Shown here: positions 9,932-19,900 of the stretch, in pieces
Position numbering within the stretch: the first letter of the stretch is position 1
Layout of the letters: the number at the start of each line of letters is the position of its first letter
From: Parapedobacter koreensis
Lineage (GTDB): Bacteria > Bacteroidota > Bacteroidia > Sphingobacteriales > Sphingobacteriaceae
DNA length: 64,000 bases
Assembly: GCF_900109365.1 (NCBI RefSeq)
Contig: NZ_FNZR01000001.1
Coordinates: 434,001 to 498,000 of the forward strand
Direction of reading: 5' to 3'
Translations under genes and position numbers: made by a program
Notes under the pieces: model-generated
Seen by the model: the letters and a program-made list of their open reading frames with translations, nothing else
Told to the model about the DNA's origin: nothing
Database searches by the model: none

Positions 9932-9968
9932 GAGGAGGGTGCCGCATACACCTTCCTCTTGTTCTTTT
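9932..9968 (+). terminator. Hairpin with plus-strand U-tract in the module B susC leader
   Basis: GAGGAGGGTG (9932-9941) pairs with CACCTTCCTC (9949-9958) over 10 bp with one G-T wobble. On the plus strand it is followed by TTGTTCTTTTT. On the minus strand no U-tract follows, so it does not look like a terminator for the phospholipase gene. It occupies the position of the antisense-RNA terminators of other modules, but I found no clear promoter box or second hairpin. Confidence 0.4.
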
Positions 9969-10026
9969 TATCGTCCCTTAAAAATGCGTTTATGCTTATT
10001 ATCCGATAGCAATGCCTCCTTTCCTG

Positions 10027-12546
10027 TTAGACAACACCGCCCATCAACGGGTCGGTCTGTGACACTTGCCCCGTCTCCACGTGTCCCGCAAAACGTTCAA
10101 AAAAACCGACCTTCTCCGTATGTACCGTGAAGTCGTACCAGCCTTGGCTCATGGACAAATCCAACAGAATCTCCTCGCGGGCACCCGGCGCTAACACGCG
10201 TTGGAGCAGGGCTCCATGATAGGCGTTGTCGTTGATTTCAACTGTTTTTTGCTCCGTACCATTGTTTTGCACGATGATCACCACATTTCCGGTAAGCTTT
10301 CCCCGCTGCTGCCGTTCCCTTTCATACGCGCAGGAAACCTCGATAGCTGGATGGTGTTTGTCGCCGGAAAATTCCCTGTAGAATCCATTCGGTGCATAAA
10401 CGCGCAAGTGGTAAGCACCGTTTTCAAACGCCTGCAACGCCCAGTTATCCACTACGGCATCCCCAGCAACAACGGCATATTCCCACGTACGCATTGCCTC
10501 GTTTTCGAAGGGATTGATAGCATAGACCAAAAAAGGGCTGCCTGCTGATTCGTCTCCGAAAACTCGGTTTCCGGCTTCGAAACGGATGGCATAGGTTTCC
10601 GATTCGGTGTCATATCGTCCATTTACATGCAATTCATAGGGAAGCGGGCAGGCAGGCCGGACACCTTTTTCCTGGCGGGGAAAATAGGGCGACTGGCTGG
10701 GGTTGGCATTGACCTGATCAATCTCATCCGGCGTCAGTGGCTTATAATTACGGGGAATATCCTTAAACAACGCCTTGTGTACATCCATGATAAAGGCATC
10801 CTTTTCAATGGCGTCCAATTTGGCAAAAGTCTCTCCGTGATATGGCCGGAATACCGATGTCAGATCGCCACACACTGCCCTCCGCCATGCTGTGATATTC
10901 TCTTCACGCACTTGTTTATTGAATTTTTTCGCAATGAAATGCTCCAGAAATTGCAGGGACGATGTATGGTCAAACACCTGCGAATTGACAAAGCCCCCAC
11001 GCGACCATGGCGAAGCAATGATCATCGGCACGCGGAAGCCAAGGCCGATGGCACTTTCCCGGATACGGTTTTCCATAGCCGATGGATTTACCTGCTGATC
11101 TTTCGTTACGAAATCTAGCTCGGGACGGATAGCTGGTGATACCTTTCCGGTGCCGGGCTGATAGGGGTTGGGCACGGCATAAGGTGGAATATGGTCAAAA
11201 AAACCATCGTTTTCATCGTAGGTAAGTATAAAAATGGTTTTTTTCCATACCTCGGGGTTTTCGGTGAGAATTTCCATCACCTCATTGACGTACCACGATC
11301 CAAACCAAGGTGCCCCTGGGTGATCCGAGAAATTCGCAGGTGGGGCAAGCCATGATACGAGGGGCAGTGTGCCGTTTTTCACATCATTCCGGAAGGCATG
11401 TAATACATCTCCCTTCGGAATGTTGATTTCGCGTGGTGTGCCGTGGTCGTTGTATTGCAGCGTCGTGAGCTGCTGGTAATCGGGGTCGTCTTTATTGATG
11501 GTAAACGCCTTTCGGTTGATTTGCTTCGCAAATTCAGGCAAGGATTCAAACGCCTGTGCCGTATACTTCTTCCGGTCTGCGCGTATGAGCGCCAAAACCT
11601 TATTGGCCGCCGCCAGCTTCTGTTGATTTGCCTCCGTGCGTTCCTCTTTTTCCAGCCTGGCTATTTCTTGGCGTATATTGGTTTCCTTGATATCCAGGTT
11701 GGCAATGGTGCTTTCATTCAATCGCACGTTATACGCCTTAAACCATTCCAGCGGATTCGTGCCAAAATTGCTTAACCAAGCTCTTTCCTCCCCACCAAGT
11801 CCATACCCGAAGGTGAGCTCATTCTGGTAAATCTTCCAGGAAATTCCTTCCGCTTCCAGACGTTCCGGATAGGTTTTCCAATCCAGCTCCGGTTGGTTCC
11901 AATTGCTGTTGTTCCATACATACGCTCTGCCGGAAGGGTCGTTTCGTTCACGGATTGTACCCGTAAACCAATAATAGCGATTGGGATGCGTTCCGGTAAT
12001 GCTGGAGCAGAAATTTTGGTCACAAACCGTGAAGGCGTCAGCCAATGCATAATAAAACGGGAAATCATCCCGGTCGCAGTACCCCATGGTGAGTGGTACA
12101 TCTGCATAGGCTTTGTTATGGGATTTTTTCACGTCCAGCCAACGATCATACTTCCCTTTGTTGCGTGCATCTGTTTGATCGGCCCACCCGTGCGGCGTCG
12201 AACCCATCCAGGGTACTTTTGTTTCCTTGGTATTTAGCCGGAAAGGCACATGCGTCTCACCGATAGCATTGGATTGCAGCCAGACACGATTTTTATCCGG
12301 CAATTGGATTGCCCTGGGATCGTTAAATCCCCGTACACCTTGCAATGTACCGAAAAGGTGGTCAAACGACCGATTTTCCTGCATCAAAAAGACAATGTGT
12401 TCGGCATCATAAAACGTACTTCCAGCTGCCGGATGGATAGCTAGCGCTTTCTGTATCACAGGGGGCATAACGTTTGCCAGCGCAGCACTGCCAGACAATA
12501 GTGCTGCCTTTTTGATAAAATCTCTACGCGAATTATCCATGATCAT
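10027..12546 (-). CDS. Phosphocholine-specific phospholipase C family enzyme (phosphoesterase, Tat-exported)
   Basis: This 839-residue enzyme belongs to the PlcC/PlcH/AcpA-like phosphoesterase family (PF04185), which hydrolyses phosphatidylcholine-type lipids to diacylglycerol and phosphocholine. A twin-arginine signal (SRRDFIKKAA, residues 6-15) indicates export in folded form. Active-site landmarks are FLMQENRSFDH (53-63), SITGTHPNR, ILTYDENDGFFDH and the later SPWSRGG...VFDHTS stretch. The C-terminal roughly 200 residues carry two repeats of the family's DUF756 domain (PF05506). Length fits full-length members. It lies between fecR (52 bp upstream) and susC (131 bp downstream), an unusual place for the module enzyme. 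The lipid class used cannot be read from sequence. ATGs at 12546 and 12540 are both possible starts. Confidence 0.93.
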   Translation of the reverse strand: MIMDNSRRDFIKKAALLSGSAALANVMPPVIQKALAIHPAAGSTFYDAEHIVFLMQENRSFDHLFGTLQGVRGFNDPRAIQLPDKNRVWLQSNAIGETHVPFRLNTKETKVPWMGSTPHGWADQTDARNKGKYDRWLDVKKSHNKAYADVPLTMGYCDRDDFPFYYALADAFTVCDQNFCSSITGTHPNRYYWFTGTIRERNDPSGRAYVWNNSNWNQPELDWKTYPERLEAEGISWKIYQNELTFGYGLGGEERAWLSNFGTNPLEWFKAYNVRLNESTIANLDIKETNIRQEIARLEKEERTEANQQKLAAANKVLALIRADRKKYTAQAFESLPEFAKQINRKAFTINKDDPDYQQLTTLQYNDHGTPREINIPKGDVLHAFRNDVKNGTLPLVSWLAPPANFSDHPGAPWFGSWYVNEVMEILTENPEVWKKTIFILTYDENDGFFDHIPPYAVPNPYQPGTGKVSPAIRPELDFVTKDQQVNPSAMENRIRESAIGLGFRVPMIIASPWSRGGFVNSQVFDHTSSLQFLEHFIAKKFNKQVREENITAWRRAVCGDLTSVFRPYHGETFAKLDAIEKDAFIMDVHKALFKDIPRNYKPLTPDEIDQVNANPSQSPYFPRQEKGVRPACPLPYELHVNGRYDTESETYAIRFEAGNRVFGDESAGSPFLVYAINPFENEAMRTWEYAVVAGDAVVDNWALQAFENGAYHLRVYAPNGFYREFSGDKHHPAIEVSCAYERERQQRGKLTGNVVIIVQNNGTEQKTVEINDNAYHGALLQRVLAPGAREEILLDLSMSQGWYDFTVHTEKVGFFERFAGHVETGQVSQTDPLMGGVV

Positions 12547-12598
12547 ATGTGTTTATAAGATGATAACCACCTCGTTTAGTGTTCATTAAGTTTAGTGC

Positions 12599-13558
12599 TT
12601 ATTCATTGACATATACGACACCATTGCTCACCGTATAGTCCAAGCCATGCGCAAATAGTACGGCCTTCAAAGACTCCTCCCAACCGACACGCTCGAAAGA
12701 TGCCGTGACTGTTTTGCCCTCAAGCTGTTCGCGGTTGTAGACAATGTCCAGCTTATAACGTTGCGCCAACCGATCCAGCGCATAAGGCAGTGCGATTTCA
12801 TTAAACACCAGCCCGCCCCGGATCCACACATCAACGTGATCTGCGGCAATAGGTTTGACTTGCATTACGCTTATGCCACGTGTATATTCCGCCATCTCGC
12901 CCGGTTTCAGCAATGCAGACCGCTCACTTTCGCCGGTAGCATTCACCTTCACCGATCCAGCTAGCAAAGACACTTTGATCTGATCCTCGCCCGGATAGGA
13001 TTCAATATTGAATGTTGTGCCCAAAACGGTGGTTTCCAGGCTGTCCGTTTCCACAATAAACGGGCGTATTTCATCCCGCTTTACTTCAAAAAATCCCTCA
13101 CCCACTAAGCGTACCCGACGTTCGCGCTGGTTGAAGGCATCCTTGGCCCACGCCAATTCCGAACCGCTGTTGAGGGTCACGATGGAACCATCCGCCAGTG
13201 TAATCTTTTTCAACGTGTTGTCGGCCGTTGCTACGACGGTGTACATGGTTTGCGGTACGGTGCTTTTAAGGAAATAGAGAAGGGAAGTTGCCGTAGCTAG
13301 GAAGACAATTGCTGCCGCAGCTACCCAACGCCATGGGGATTGCTTGTGCCCGGATGGTTTCACACCGTCAGCGTGTTTTCGCAAGCTATCCTGCATCCGG
13401 TGCATTACCGCCTGTTCCTCCTCCGGTGATCCAAATGCAGCCCCTGCTGACAGATCCAGTTGATTATACCACCTGTCGAATAATGTCTTTTCCTGTTCTT
13501 GGGCCCTTCCCAAGAGAATCCGCTTAAAAAGCGCTTTTAACGTGTTATGCTGTGCCAT
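12599..13558 (-). CDS. FecR-family anti-sigma factor (module B)
   Basis: This 319-residue single-pass membrane protein has a cytoplasmic sigma-binding region (1-76), a membrane helix (about 77-97, WVAAAAIVFLATATSLLYFL), a periplasmic FecR domain (about 115-215, with LADGSIVTLNSGS and VLGTTFN) and a DUF4974 domain (about 250-319) that resembles and may dock with receptor STN domains. The ATG at 13558 is 58 bp after the sigma stop. Its downstream neighbour is the phospholipase gene, so signalling genes and enzyme probably share one transcript, with the receptor following. Confidence 0.94.
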   Translation of the reverse strand: MAQHNTLKALFKRILLGRAQEQEKTLFDRWYNQLDLSAGAAFGSPEEEQAVMHRMQDSLRKHADGVKPSGHKQSPWRWVAAAAIVFLATATSLLYFLKSTVPQTMYTVVATADNTLKKITLADGSIVTLNSGSELAWAKDAFNQRERRVRLVGEGFFEVKRDEIRPFIVETDSLETTVLGTTFNIESYPGEDQIKVSLLAGSVKVNATGESERSALLKPGEMAEYTRGISVMQVKPIAADHVDVWIRGGLVFNEIALPYALDRLAQRYKLDIVYNREQLEGKTVTASFERVGWEESLKAVLFAHGLDYTVSNGVVYVNE

Positions 13559-13616
13559 TCATTTAGTGAGTGCCACGGCCGACAAGAAGTACCAGAAATT
13601 TACAGTGAAATTTATG

Positions 13617-14231
13617 TTAAGGTTTTATTAACCAGTATACCAATAATAACTGTTCAGGTGTAAAATGATGAAGTGTCACCTCTTTTTTTATGCGGGAAAT
13701 AGCGGTACCCAGTTGGTTTTTCACCGTTTGCGGGGATAGATTGAGTGCTTCGGCAATCTCAGCTATGGAAAGGTGATCAAATTTATTCAGCTGAAAAATC
13801 TTCCGCATCCGCTGGGGCATGGATTCAATGCTGCTGTGTACCGCAGCCACTGTCTCTTCAATATCCAGATGGGGATTGTTAAGCGCAGGCACTTCTCGAT
13901 CGGCTATTCCCTCTTGCCGCAAGAAGGCCGCAAAATTTTTTTCATGGGCTTCTTTGAAACCCCTATCACGAAAGTAACGGGCAATTTTGTGGATCAGCAT
14001 GCCACGAAGATAAAACTGAGGGGAGGTAGTAATCTCAGGAAGTTGTTTGCGCTTATCCCAAAATGTCACGAAAACATCTTGTACCAAATCGAAAGCCTCG
14101 TCCTTATCGCCTGTTTTCTTAAACGCATGCACATACAGGGGTTTCCAGCAACGTTGATATAACTCATCAAAGGCTTGGCTATTTGCTTGCCTAACCTGAG
14201 TAAGCAACTCTTGATCCGATGCATGTTTCAC
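13617..14231 (-). CDS. ECF sigma factor (module B), GTG start
   Basis: This 204-residue FecI-like sigma factor has region 2 (about 22-90, with AFDLVQDVFVTFWDKR) and region 4 (about 130-190, with SIAEIAEALNLSPQTVKNQ). No in-frame ATG precedes region 2, so the start is GTG at 14231. A perfect TAATTTTG box ends only four bases before this GTG, which predicts a leaderless or nearly leaderless mRNA. The same arrangement occurs before the region-2-only gene at 41766, whose N-terminal sequence also resembles this one most closely. A strong terminator of the preceding module C operon lies at 14306-14340. Confidence 0.93.
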   Translation of the reverse strand: MKHASDQELLTQVRQANSQAFDELYQRCWKPLYVHAFKKTGDKDEAFDLVQDVFVTFWDKRKQLPEITTSPQFYLRGMLIHKIARYFRDRGFKEAHEKNFAAFLRQEGIADREVPALNNPHLDIEETVAAVHSSIESMPQRMRKIFQLNKFDHLSIAEIAEALNLSPQTVKNQLGTAISRIKKEVTLHHFTPEQLLLVYWLIKP

Positions 14232-14235
14232 GCGT

Positions 14236-14243
14236 CAAAATTA
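14236..14243 (-). promoter_or_regulatory. -7 promoter box of module B sigma gene
   Basis: On the minus strand the sequence reads TAATTTTG, a perfect match to the Bacteroidota housekeeping -7 box TAnnTTTG, four bases before the GTG start. The transcript would start at or next to the start codon. Confidence 0.55.
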
Positions 14244-14305
14244 CTCACCTGCATTTTTAGCAGGTTTTATTCGGCATTATTTTTACGTTAAATAATCGCT
14301 TATGC

Positions 14306-14340
14306 AAAAAAACCTGCTACGTGTTGTAGCAGGTTTTTTT
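14306..14340 (-). terminator. Strong intrinsic terminator after module C
   Basis: AACCTGCTAC (14311-14320) and GTAGCAGGTT (14326-14335) form a perfect 10 bp stem around a GTGTT loop. A-tracts and T-tracts extend it and make it bidirectional. It lies 18-52 nt after the stop of the phosphoesterase at 14358, closing the susC-susD-phosphoesterase transcript. Confidence 0.85.
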
Positions 14341-14357
14341 GACCGTATAAATTCAGA

Positions 14358-15257
14358 TTAATTCATAGGTTGCTCGTATTTGATATACTCCCAGCTAAAC
14401 CGGTCGTCCTTGACATCAAAAAGCAGAAAACCACGGGGGCCGAAATTCGTTCCCCGCCATGTGGGGCGTCCAGCAACGGACCCGCCTGTAATAAAATGCG
14501 TCCTGCTTTCTACGTTCAGATCTTCCAGCCAATGCAAGTGCCCCTGCAAGACCAGTTTGAGCTTATGTCCCTTAAAAGCCGCCAGCAGTTCATCCCGATC
14601 CACGATGCCGGGGCCGTCGTCATTATTTTGACCTGGCCGGGGATACACTTGATTGAATACCGATACCAAGGGGATGTGCAGGGTCACTACGATTGGTGTC
14701 TCAGGTGATACCGCAGCCAAGTCGCGTTGCAGCCAACGCAACTGTTCCGTTCCGATCTGCCCGAAATACTTCTGGTCGGCCACATCCAATGCATTCAATA
14801 CGATAAAATGCCAGCCTTTGTGGTCAAATGCGTAATACGTATCCCCAAAATAGCGCCTGAACATCCCATATTTGTAGTCCGCATGGGTGGAATCTTCTAC
14901 ACTTTCGGGGTAGATACCAAACAATTCGTGGTTGCCCACGGTATTGTGCACCGGCACCTTTATCCGCCCACTCAGCGTTTTATACAATGTGAATAGCGTA
15001 TCGCTTTTCGCTTTATTGCCACGCATCACATCATATACCTGATCACCACCCGAAATCACGAAATCCACATCAAGCTTATTGATGGTATCAATGGCCCGGT
15101 TAAACGCAGCCACAACGGCTGAATCCGGTCGGATATGCACGTCTGTCATAAACACAAAGGAAAAATCTGTCTTTCCCGATTGGGCGGATTGGCTGAAACC
15201 ATATCCCAAACTTCCGCAGAAAATCAGCACAAAACTGATGAGTTGCCTAACGTTCAT
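14358..15257 (-). CDS. Secreted calcineurin-like metallophosphoesterase (module C)
   Basis: This 299-residue exported enzyme has a signal peptide (about 1-22, ending GYGFS) and the full two-metal phosphoesterase signature: D39 and H41 in MTDVHI, D72 in SGGDQV, GNHE (109-111 for N-H-E), H194 in TLHIP, and H240/H242 in GHLH. It should hydrolyse phosphomonoesters or phosphodiesters in the periplasm; the substrate cannot be told from sequence. It starts 12 bp after the susD stop and is the last gene of the transcript before a strong terminator. Placement in a SusCD operon suggests it releases phosphate or an alcohol from the imported ligand. Confidence 0.92.
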   Translation of the reverse strand: MNVRQLISFVLIFCGSLGYGFSQSAQSGKTDFSFVFMTDVHIRPDSAVVAAFNRAIDTINKLDVDFVISGGDQVYDVMRGNKAKSDTLFTLYKTLSGRIKVPVHNTVGNHELFGIYPESVEDSTHADYKYGMFRRYFGDTYYAFDHKGWHFIVLNALDVADQKYFGQIGTEQLRWLQRDLAAVSPETPIVVTLHIPLVSVFNQVYPRPGQNNDDGPGIVDRDELLAAFKGHKLKLVLQGHLHWLEDLNVESRTHFITGGSVAGRPTWRGTNFGPRGFLLFDVKDDRFSWEYIKYEQPMN

Positions 15258-15269
15258 GTGATCAAGATT

Positions 15270-16958
15270 TTAATTATAGCCCTGGTTTTGAGTCATTGGA
15301 CTTGTCAGGTTGGCATCGATGACCACCTGCGGAATGGGAAACAAGGTATCACGTTCCACGATGCGTTGTCCGCCATTGTGATTATAGCGTCTTGTGCGTT
15401 CCAACCATTTGCCCGTACGCAGCAGGGTATAGCGCCGGTGCTCCTCCAATACCAGTTCGCGCGAGCGTTCGTCCAATATGAAATCAATATCCACATCGTT
15501 TTCATCGATCTCACTGGCGTGTGCGCGACGCCGGATACTATTGAGCACATCGACCGCCTCGGAGGTGCGATTCAGCCGGTATAAAATTTCGGCTCGCAGT
15601 AAGTAGGTTTCGGCCAGCCGCAAATAAATGGCATCCTTAAAGGAATAGTCGTTTTGTACGTTGGTCGGATCCTTCCACTCTACCTTCCGGGAATACGGCC
15701 AGTTTGTCCTTCCCCTGGCTTCAAAGCTGATATCACTGCTCCAGTCCAGCCAGATGGTATCGCCATACTGGTAGCCTTCCGGCAGGCGGTCTGCCGGGAA
15801 AGGTGCATTCTGGGCAGCGTCCTGCAAGATAAAGAATTTGCGGATGGCGTACTCCGATCCACGGTCGTCCTGCGGCTCGTAGTTTTCGATGGCCCATTTC
15901 GTCAATGACATCCGTCCAAGGCCATATCCCCTTTCTTCCGTCAGTATCAATGGCGATACGCCGTTGATATTTATCGAGCTAAACCGGCTGATGTGGTGGC
16001 GGCGCTCGATGGGATTGCTTCCACCGCCAACGGTGCGCGGTTCGAACTGGAACACCCACAGCGCTTCGGTATTGCCTTCTTCCCGGTTAGTATTACCGCC
16101 CTTAAACATGTCCATGAAGGGTACGCCCGGCTTGTCGGCATCCACCCCGTACCGCTCGGTGACGAGTTTATAATTCGGCGTATTCACCACTTGATCTACC
16201 CAATACAAGGCACTATCGAGGTTATTCAGCACGAGATACGTTTCAGCCAGGTAATGCTGCACGGCACCTTTGGAAATTTGGCCGGGAATAGGTTCTACGG
16301 GCACATACTGCTCAGCAAACCGCCAATCAGCGATCATCTGTCGGCGCACTTCGGCCATCGGTGTCCTTGACCAGTCGGTCTTGATGGTCGTCCCGTTAGT
16401 TTCTTCCAAATTCAAGGGCACATCCCCCCAGCCGAACACCAAGTGCCGATATGCCCACGCACGCGCGGCACGCGCATTGGCAAGCAACAGTTGTTTATTC
16501 TCATCCGCGGAGTGGCCGCCGCCTTCCCAATCGACACCTTCTTTTTCCGCTTGGACAATCAGCGTGTTCGCCGTATTCACCACCTTATATAACCAAGAAA
16601 AACCGTCGTTGTAAAATCCTACGAGGGAATTGTTTTCCGTTTCCCAAAACATCGCCACATTGTTGAAACTCCCGACAACATGGTTCGTGACAATATTGTC
16701 CGTACCGTTCATAAAGAGTTCTGTCGTCATGGACGACGACCCTGCCAGCCCTTCCCGTTCATGGCGTACCAACGCATATAAACCATTGAGGCCCGCCTCA
16801 AATCCGGAATAGCTGGTAAACAACGTTTCCGAAGTAATCAGGTGCGGCGGATTTTCTTCCAAATAGTTATCGGAGCAGCTCATGCTGAATCCCAGCATCA
16901 ATGCCACTACCGTCAATCGATATAAGCCTTTCATTATCTTATTTTTTGAAAAATTCAT
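15270..16958 (-). CDS. SusD/RagB-family outer-membrane lipoprotein (module C)
   Basis: This is a 562-residue lipoprotein of the classical RagB/SusD family. The signal peptide ends GFSMSC, with Cys28 counted from the ATG at 16958. A possible TTG start at 16979 would overlap the susC stop and place non-signal residues first, so I prefer 16958; ATG 16934 (MKGLYRL) is an alternative. The mature N-terminus DNYLEENPPHLITSETLF and C-terminal RLAETYLLRAEILYRL plus RRYTLLRTGKW are typical family landmarks. It begins 10 bp after susC. Confidence 0.94.
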   Translation of the reverse strand: MNFSKNKIMKGLYRLTVVALMLGFSMSCSDNYLEENPPHLITSETLFTSYSGFEAGLNGLYALVRHEREGLAGSSSMTTELFMNGTDNIVTNHVVGSFNNVAMFWETENNSLVGFYNDGFSWLYKVVNTANTLIVQAEKEGVDWEGGGHSADENKQLLLANARAARAWAYRHLVFGWGDVPLNLEETNGTTIKTDWSRTPMAEVRRQMIADWRFAEQYVPVEPIPGQISKGAVQHYLAETYLVLNNLDSALYWVDQVVNTPNYKLVTERYGVDADKPGVPFMDMFKGGNTNREEGNTEALWVFQFEPRTVGGGSNPIERRHHISRFSSININGVSPLILTEERGYGLGRMSLTKWAIENYEPQDDRGSEYAIRKFFILQDAAQNAPFPADRLPEGYQYGDTIWLDWSSDISFEARGRTNWPYSRKVEWKDPTNVQNDYSFKDAIYLRLAETYLLRAEILYRLNRTSEAVDVLNSIRRRAHASEIDENDVDIDFILDERSRELVLEEHRRYTLLRTGKWLERTRRYNHNGGQRIVERDTLFPIPQVVIDANLTSPMTQNQGYN

Positions 16959-16968
16959 GTTGCTTGCG

Positions 16969-19900
16969 TTAAAAATCAATGTTCAATCCAAAGACAAATT
17001 CCTTGGCCAGGGGGGCATTACCCCTGCCAAAATTCAATTCGGGATCACTGGCTGACCATTCGGTAAACGTAAACAGGTTCCGCCCTACCGCATATACCCG
17101 CAATCGATTCAATCCCAATGTCTTTGAAAGGCGTTCCGGAAAATTATAGAACAATGTGATATCCTTAATCCGGATAAAACTCGCATTCTCATAGATGGGT
17201 GCCGCCTGCACATTCACGGCATTCATGTAAAATTCATTAGTCGGATTGTCAGGCGTCCACCAATTCTTCTTGATGACATTCCGCCTCACTTCGGAGCTTG
17301 CCGAAGCGTCTTGCAAGAGCGCATTCTGCTTGGTGATGCCATGCACCCCATGCATAAACACACTCAGCCCGATATCCTTATACGTCCACGTATTGGTCAG
17401 CCCCCACGTCGTCTTCGGGTCAAGCTGCCCGATGACCATACGGTCTGCTTCAGTACGCGATTTGCTGCCGTCCACATCCACGATTTTGGCGTAGCCGGGT
17501 TGGGCCTCCCATTGTTCAGCCTCGGCTTCTTCTCCCAACTGCCATACCCCAGCAAACTTGAAATCGTAGTTGACCAATATTGGCCGCCCAATGAACCAAG
17601 CATTAGCCACGTCGTCAATTTCATTGCCTTGTGCATCCAACTCTCCATATAAAGAGACTATCTTATTGCGGTTGAGTGCCACATTGCCCGAGGCCATCCA
17701 GCCGAAATCGTTCTTTTCGATCAGCGTTGCGTTGACCGAAAATTCAACCCCTCTATTGTCCGTCTTGCCGATATTCTGCGTGATGGATGTAATGCCATGT
17801 ACAGGAGAAATCGTCCGGTTGAGCAACAAATCAAACGTGTGGGTATTGTACAGGTTCACATCGCCGGACACACGCCCCTTCCACAGGCCGTAATCCATTC
17901 CAATGTTCAGGGTTCGGCTGGTTTCCCAGCCCAAATTACCCTGCCCAATCTTCGTAGGTATGTAGCCCGGAAGGGAAGTGCCTCCGGTCACTGAATTTTC
18001 CTCACCCAGCCTCGAAATCGACTCATATGCAGCAACAGCCTGATTACCATTCGTGCCATACGATGCCCGAAGTTTCAACTCGTTGACCCATGCATCTTGG
18101 TCAAAAAACGACTCCCGATGGATATTCCATCCCAAGGCTACGGAGGGGAATAATCCCCACTTGTTATCCGCCCCGAACCCGGAATAACCATCACGCCGTC
18201 CGGTAAGCGTCAGGAGGTACCGGTTGTCATACGCGTAGTTCAATCGAAGCATTTGCGAGATCAATACCGTTTTGTTGTAGCCATAGGAAGGCAGCACAAA
18301 ATCCGCCTGTCCCACAGCATACCAGCCTAAGAAATCGTGGGGAAAGCCATTGGCCTCCATCCCGTTTACCGTGCCCTTATTTTCTTCGTAGCTGTACAGT
18401 GCCGTAGCAAAAATATGGTGCTTGCCTATGTCCTTTTGATAGGTCAAGATGTTTTCCAGCAAAATGTTGTCTCCTATCCCACGGCTGGTATTGGCACTTC
18501 CCCTGTTCGCAAGCCCCTCACTGGTATTTCTTCCCCGGTATACACCCGAATCGTCCACGCGTTTGCGCAGGCCGTTGTTGAGCCGATAACTTAGTCCTTG
18601 GACAAATGGGATATCCACTTGCAGGAAATTATTGGCTACCACTTGAAAGGATTTGTCAAAATATTCATAGTTCAACGGTGCCAGTGGGTTAGCAATGTCA
18701 ATGAATTCAGGCCATGGATAGATGGTCAGATCGCCATTTTCGTCGTAAGCGCTTGTCAGCGGATTGGTAGCAAAAAGGTCACTCCAGCTGACGGGTGCAT
18801 TTCCTCCGTCGTCAAAGGTCAGTTGGGTATTGGTACCGATGGTAAACCATTTGGCCACTTTAGTTTCTACGTTCACCCGGCTGCTGATGCGTTCGAAACT
18901 GTTGTTGATGGTCTGGCCATTTACCTTTAGATATCCTCCACTCAAGTAATATTTGGTATCGTTGATCGTCCCCGATACGGCCAGGTTATGTTGATTGCTG
19001 CTTCCATCACGAATCGCCAACTCAGCCCAATCCGTCCACGCCCCGGCGTCATAAAGCGCTTGCTCACTGCCTGTGACTTTCCCCGGTTCGCGTATCTCCT
19101 TGAATTGGTAGAATTCTTCCGCGCTCATATACCTGGGCATCATGTTGGGCTTCTGGGCCGCATATTTCCCGTCGTATGCGATGACGGCCTGCCCACTGGC
19201 CCCTTTTTTGGTAGTGACCAATATGACACCATTTGCGCCCCGCGAACCATAAATCGCGGCAGAAGATGCGTCTTTCAGCACCTCTATCGATGCAACGTCA
19301 TTTACATTGATGTCCATCAGCTGCCCATTGAAAGGTACGCCGTCCAAAATGATGAGCGGAGCATTGCTCGCCAAGATGGAGTTTCGGCCACGTATCATGA
19401 TATCTCCGCTGGGTGCAGCACCTCCTACGGATTGCATAAACACAACGCCCGGAACGGTACCCTGCAGTGCTTGGCCAATATTGAGATTGGGCACCATCTC
19501 CAACCGATCTTTGGGTACCGAAGCCACAGCCCCTGTGATATCACTTTTCCGTTGCGTACCATAACCCACCACTACGACTTCATCCAGCGCGTCCAAAGAC
19601 TCCCGCAAGGTGAAATCCACGGTGACTGTCCCGTTTCCCCCCACATTGACACCCTGCTTTGTTTGCCGTTGGTAAGAAATGTAGTTTACCTCCACCGTAT
19701 ATATCCCAGGCTGTAGGCTAATGGTAAAATACCCATCCCCGTCCGTGCTGAAGCTGCGGTTGAGCTCCACAATCCGGATACTGGCTCCAGCGAGAGGTTC
19801 GCCACGCTCATCGGTGATATGGCCAACAAGACGGCCAGGTTGCTGCTTTCGTTTTAAAATGATAAACCCATTTGTTTCCTCATACATCACGTCCGTATGA

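Noticed and set aside
12570-12595. Two GTTTAGTG repeats between fecR B and the phospholipase gene, considered as operator sites
   Set aside because: They are short and A/T-rich, and I found no comparable pair elsewhere in the window.
18988-19716. A 242-codon open frame on the plus strand inside receptor C
   Set aside because: It lies opposite a clear SusC coding sequence, has no recognisable domain, and similar long opposite frames occur in the other receptors (for example 46736-47413 and 55604-56179). It is a by-product of codon composition.
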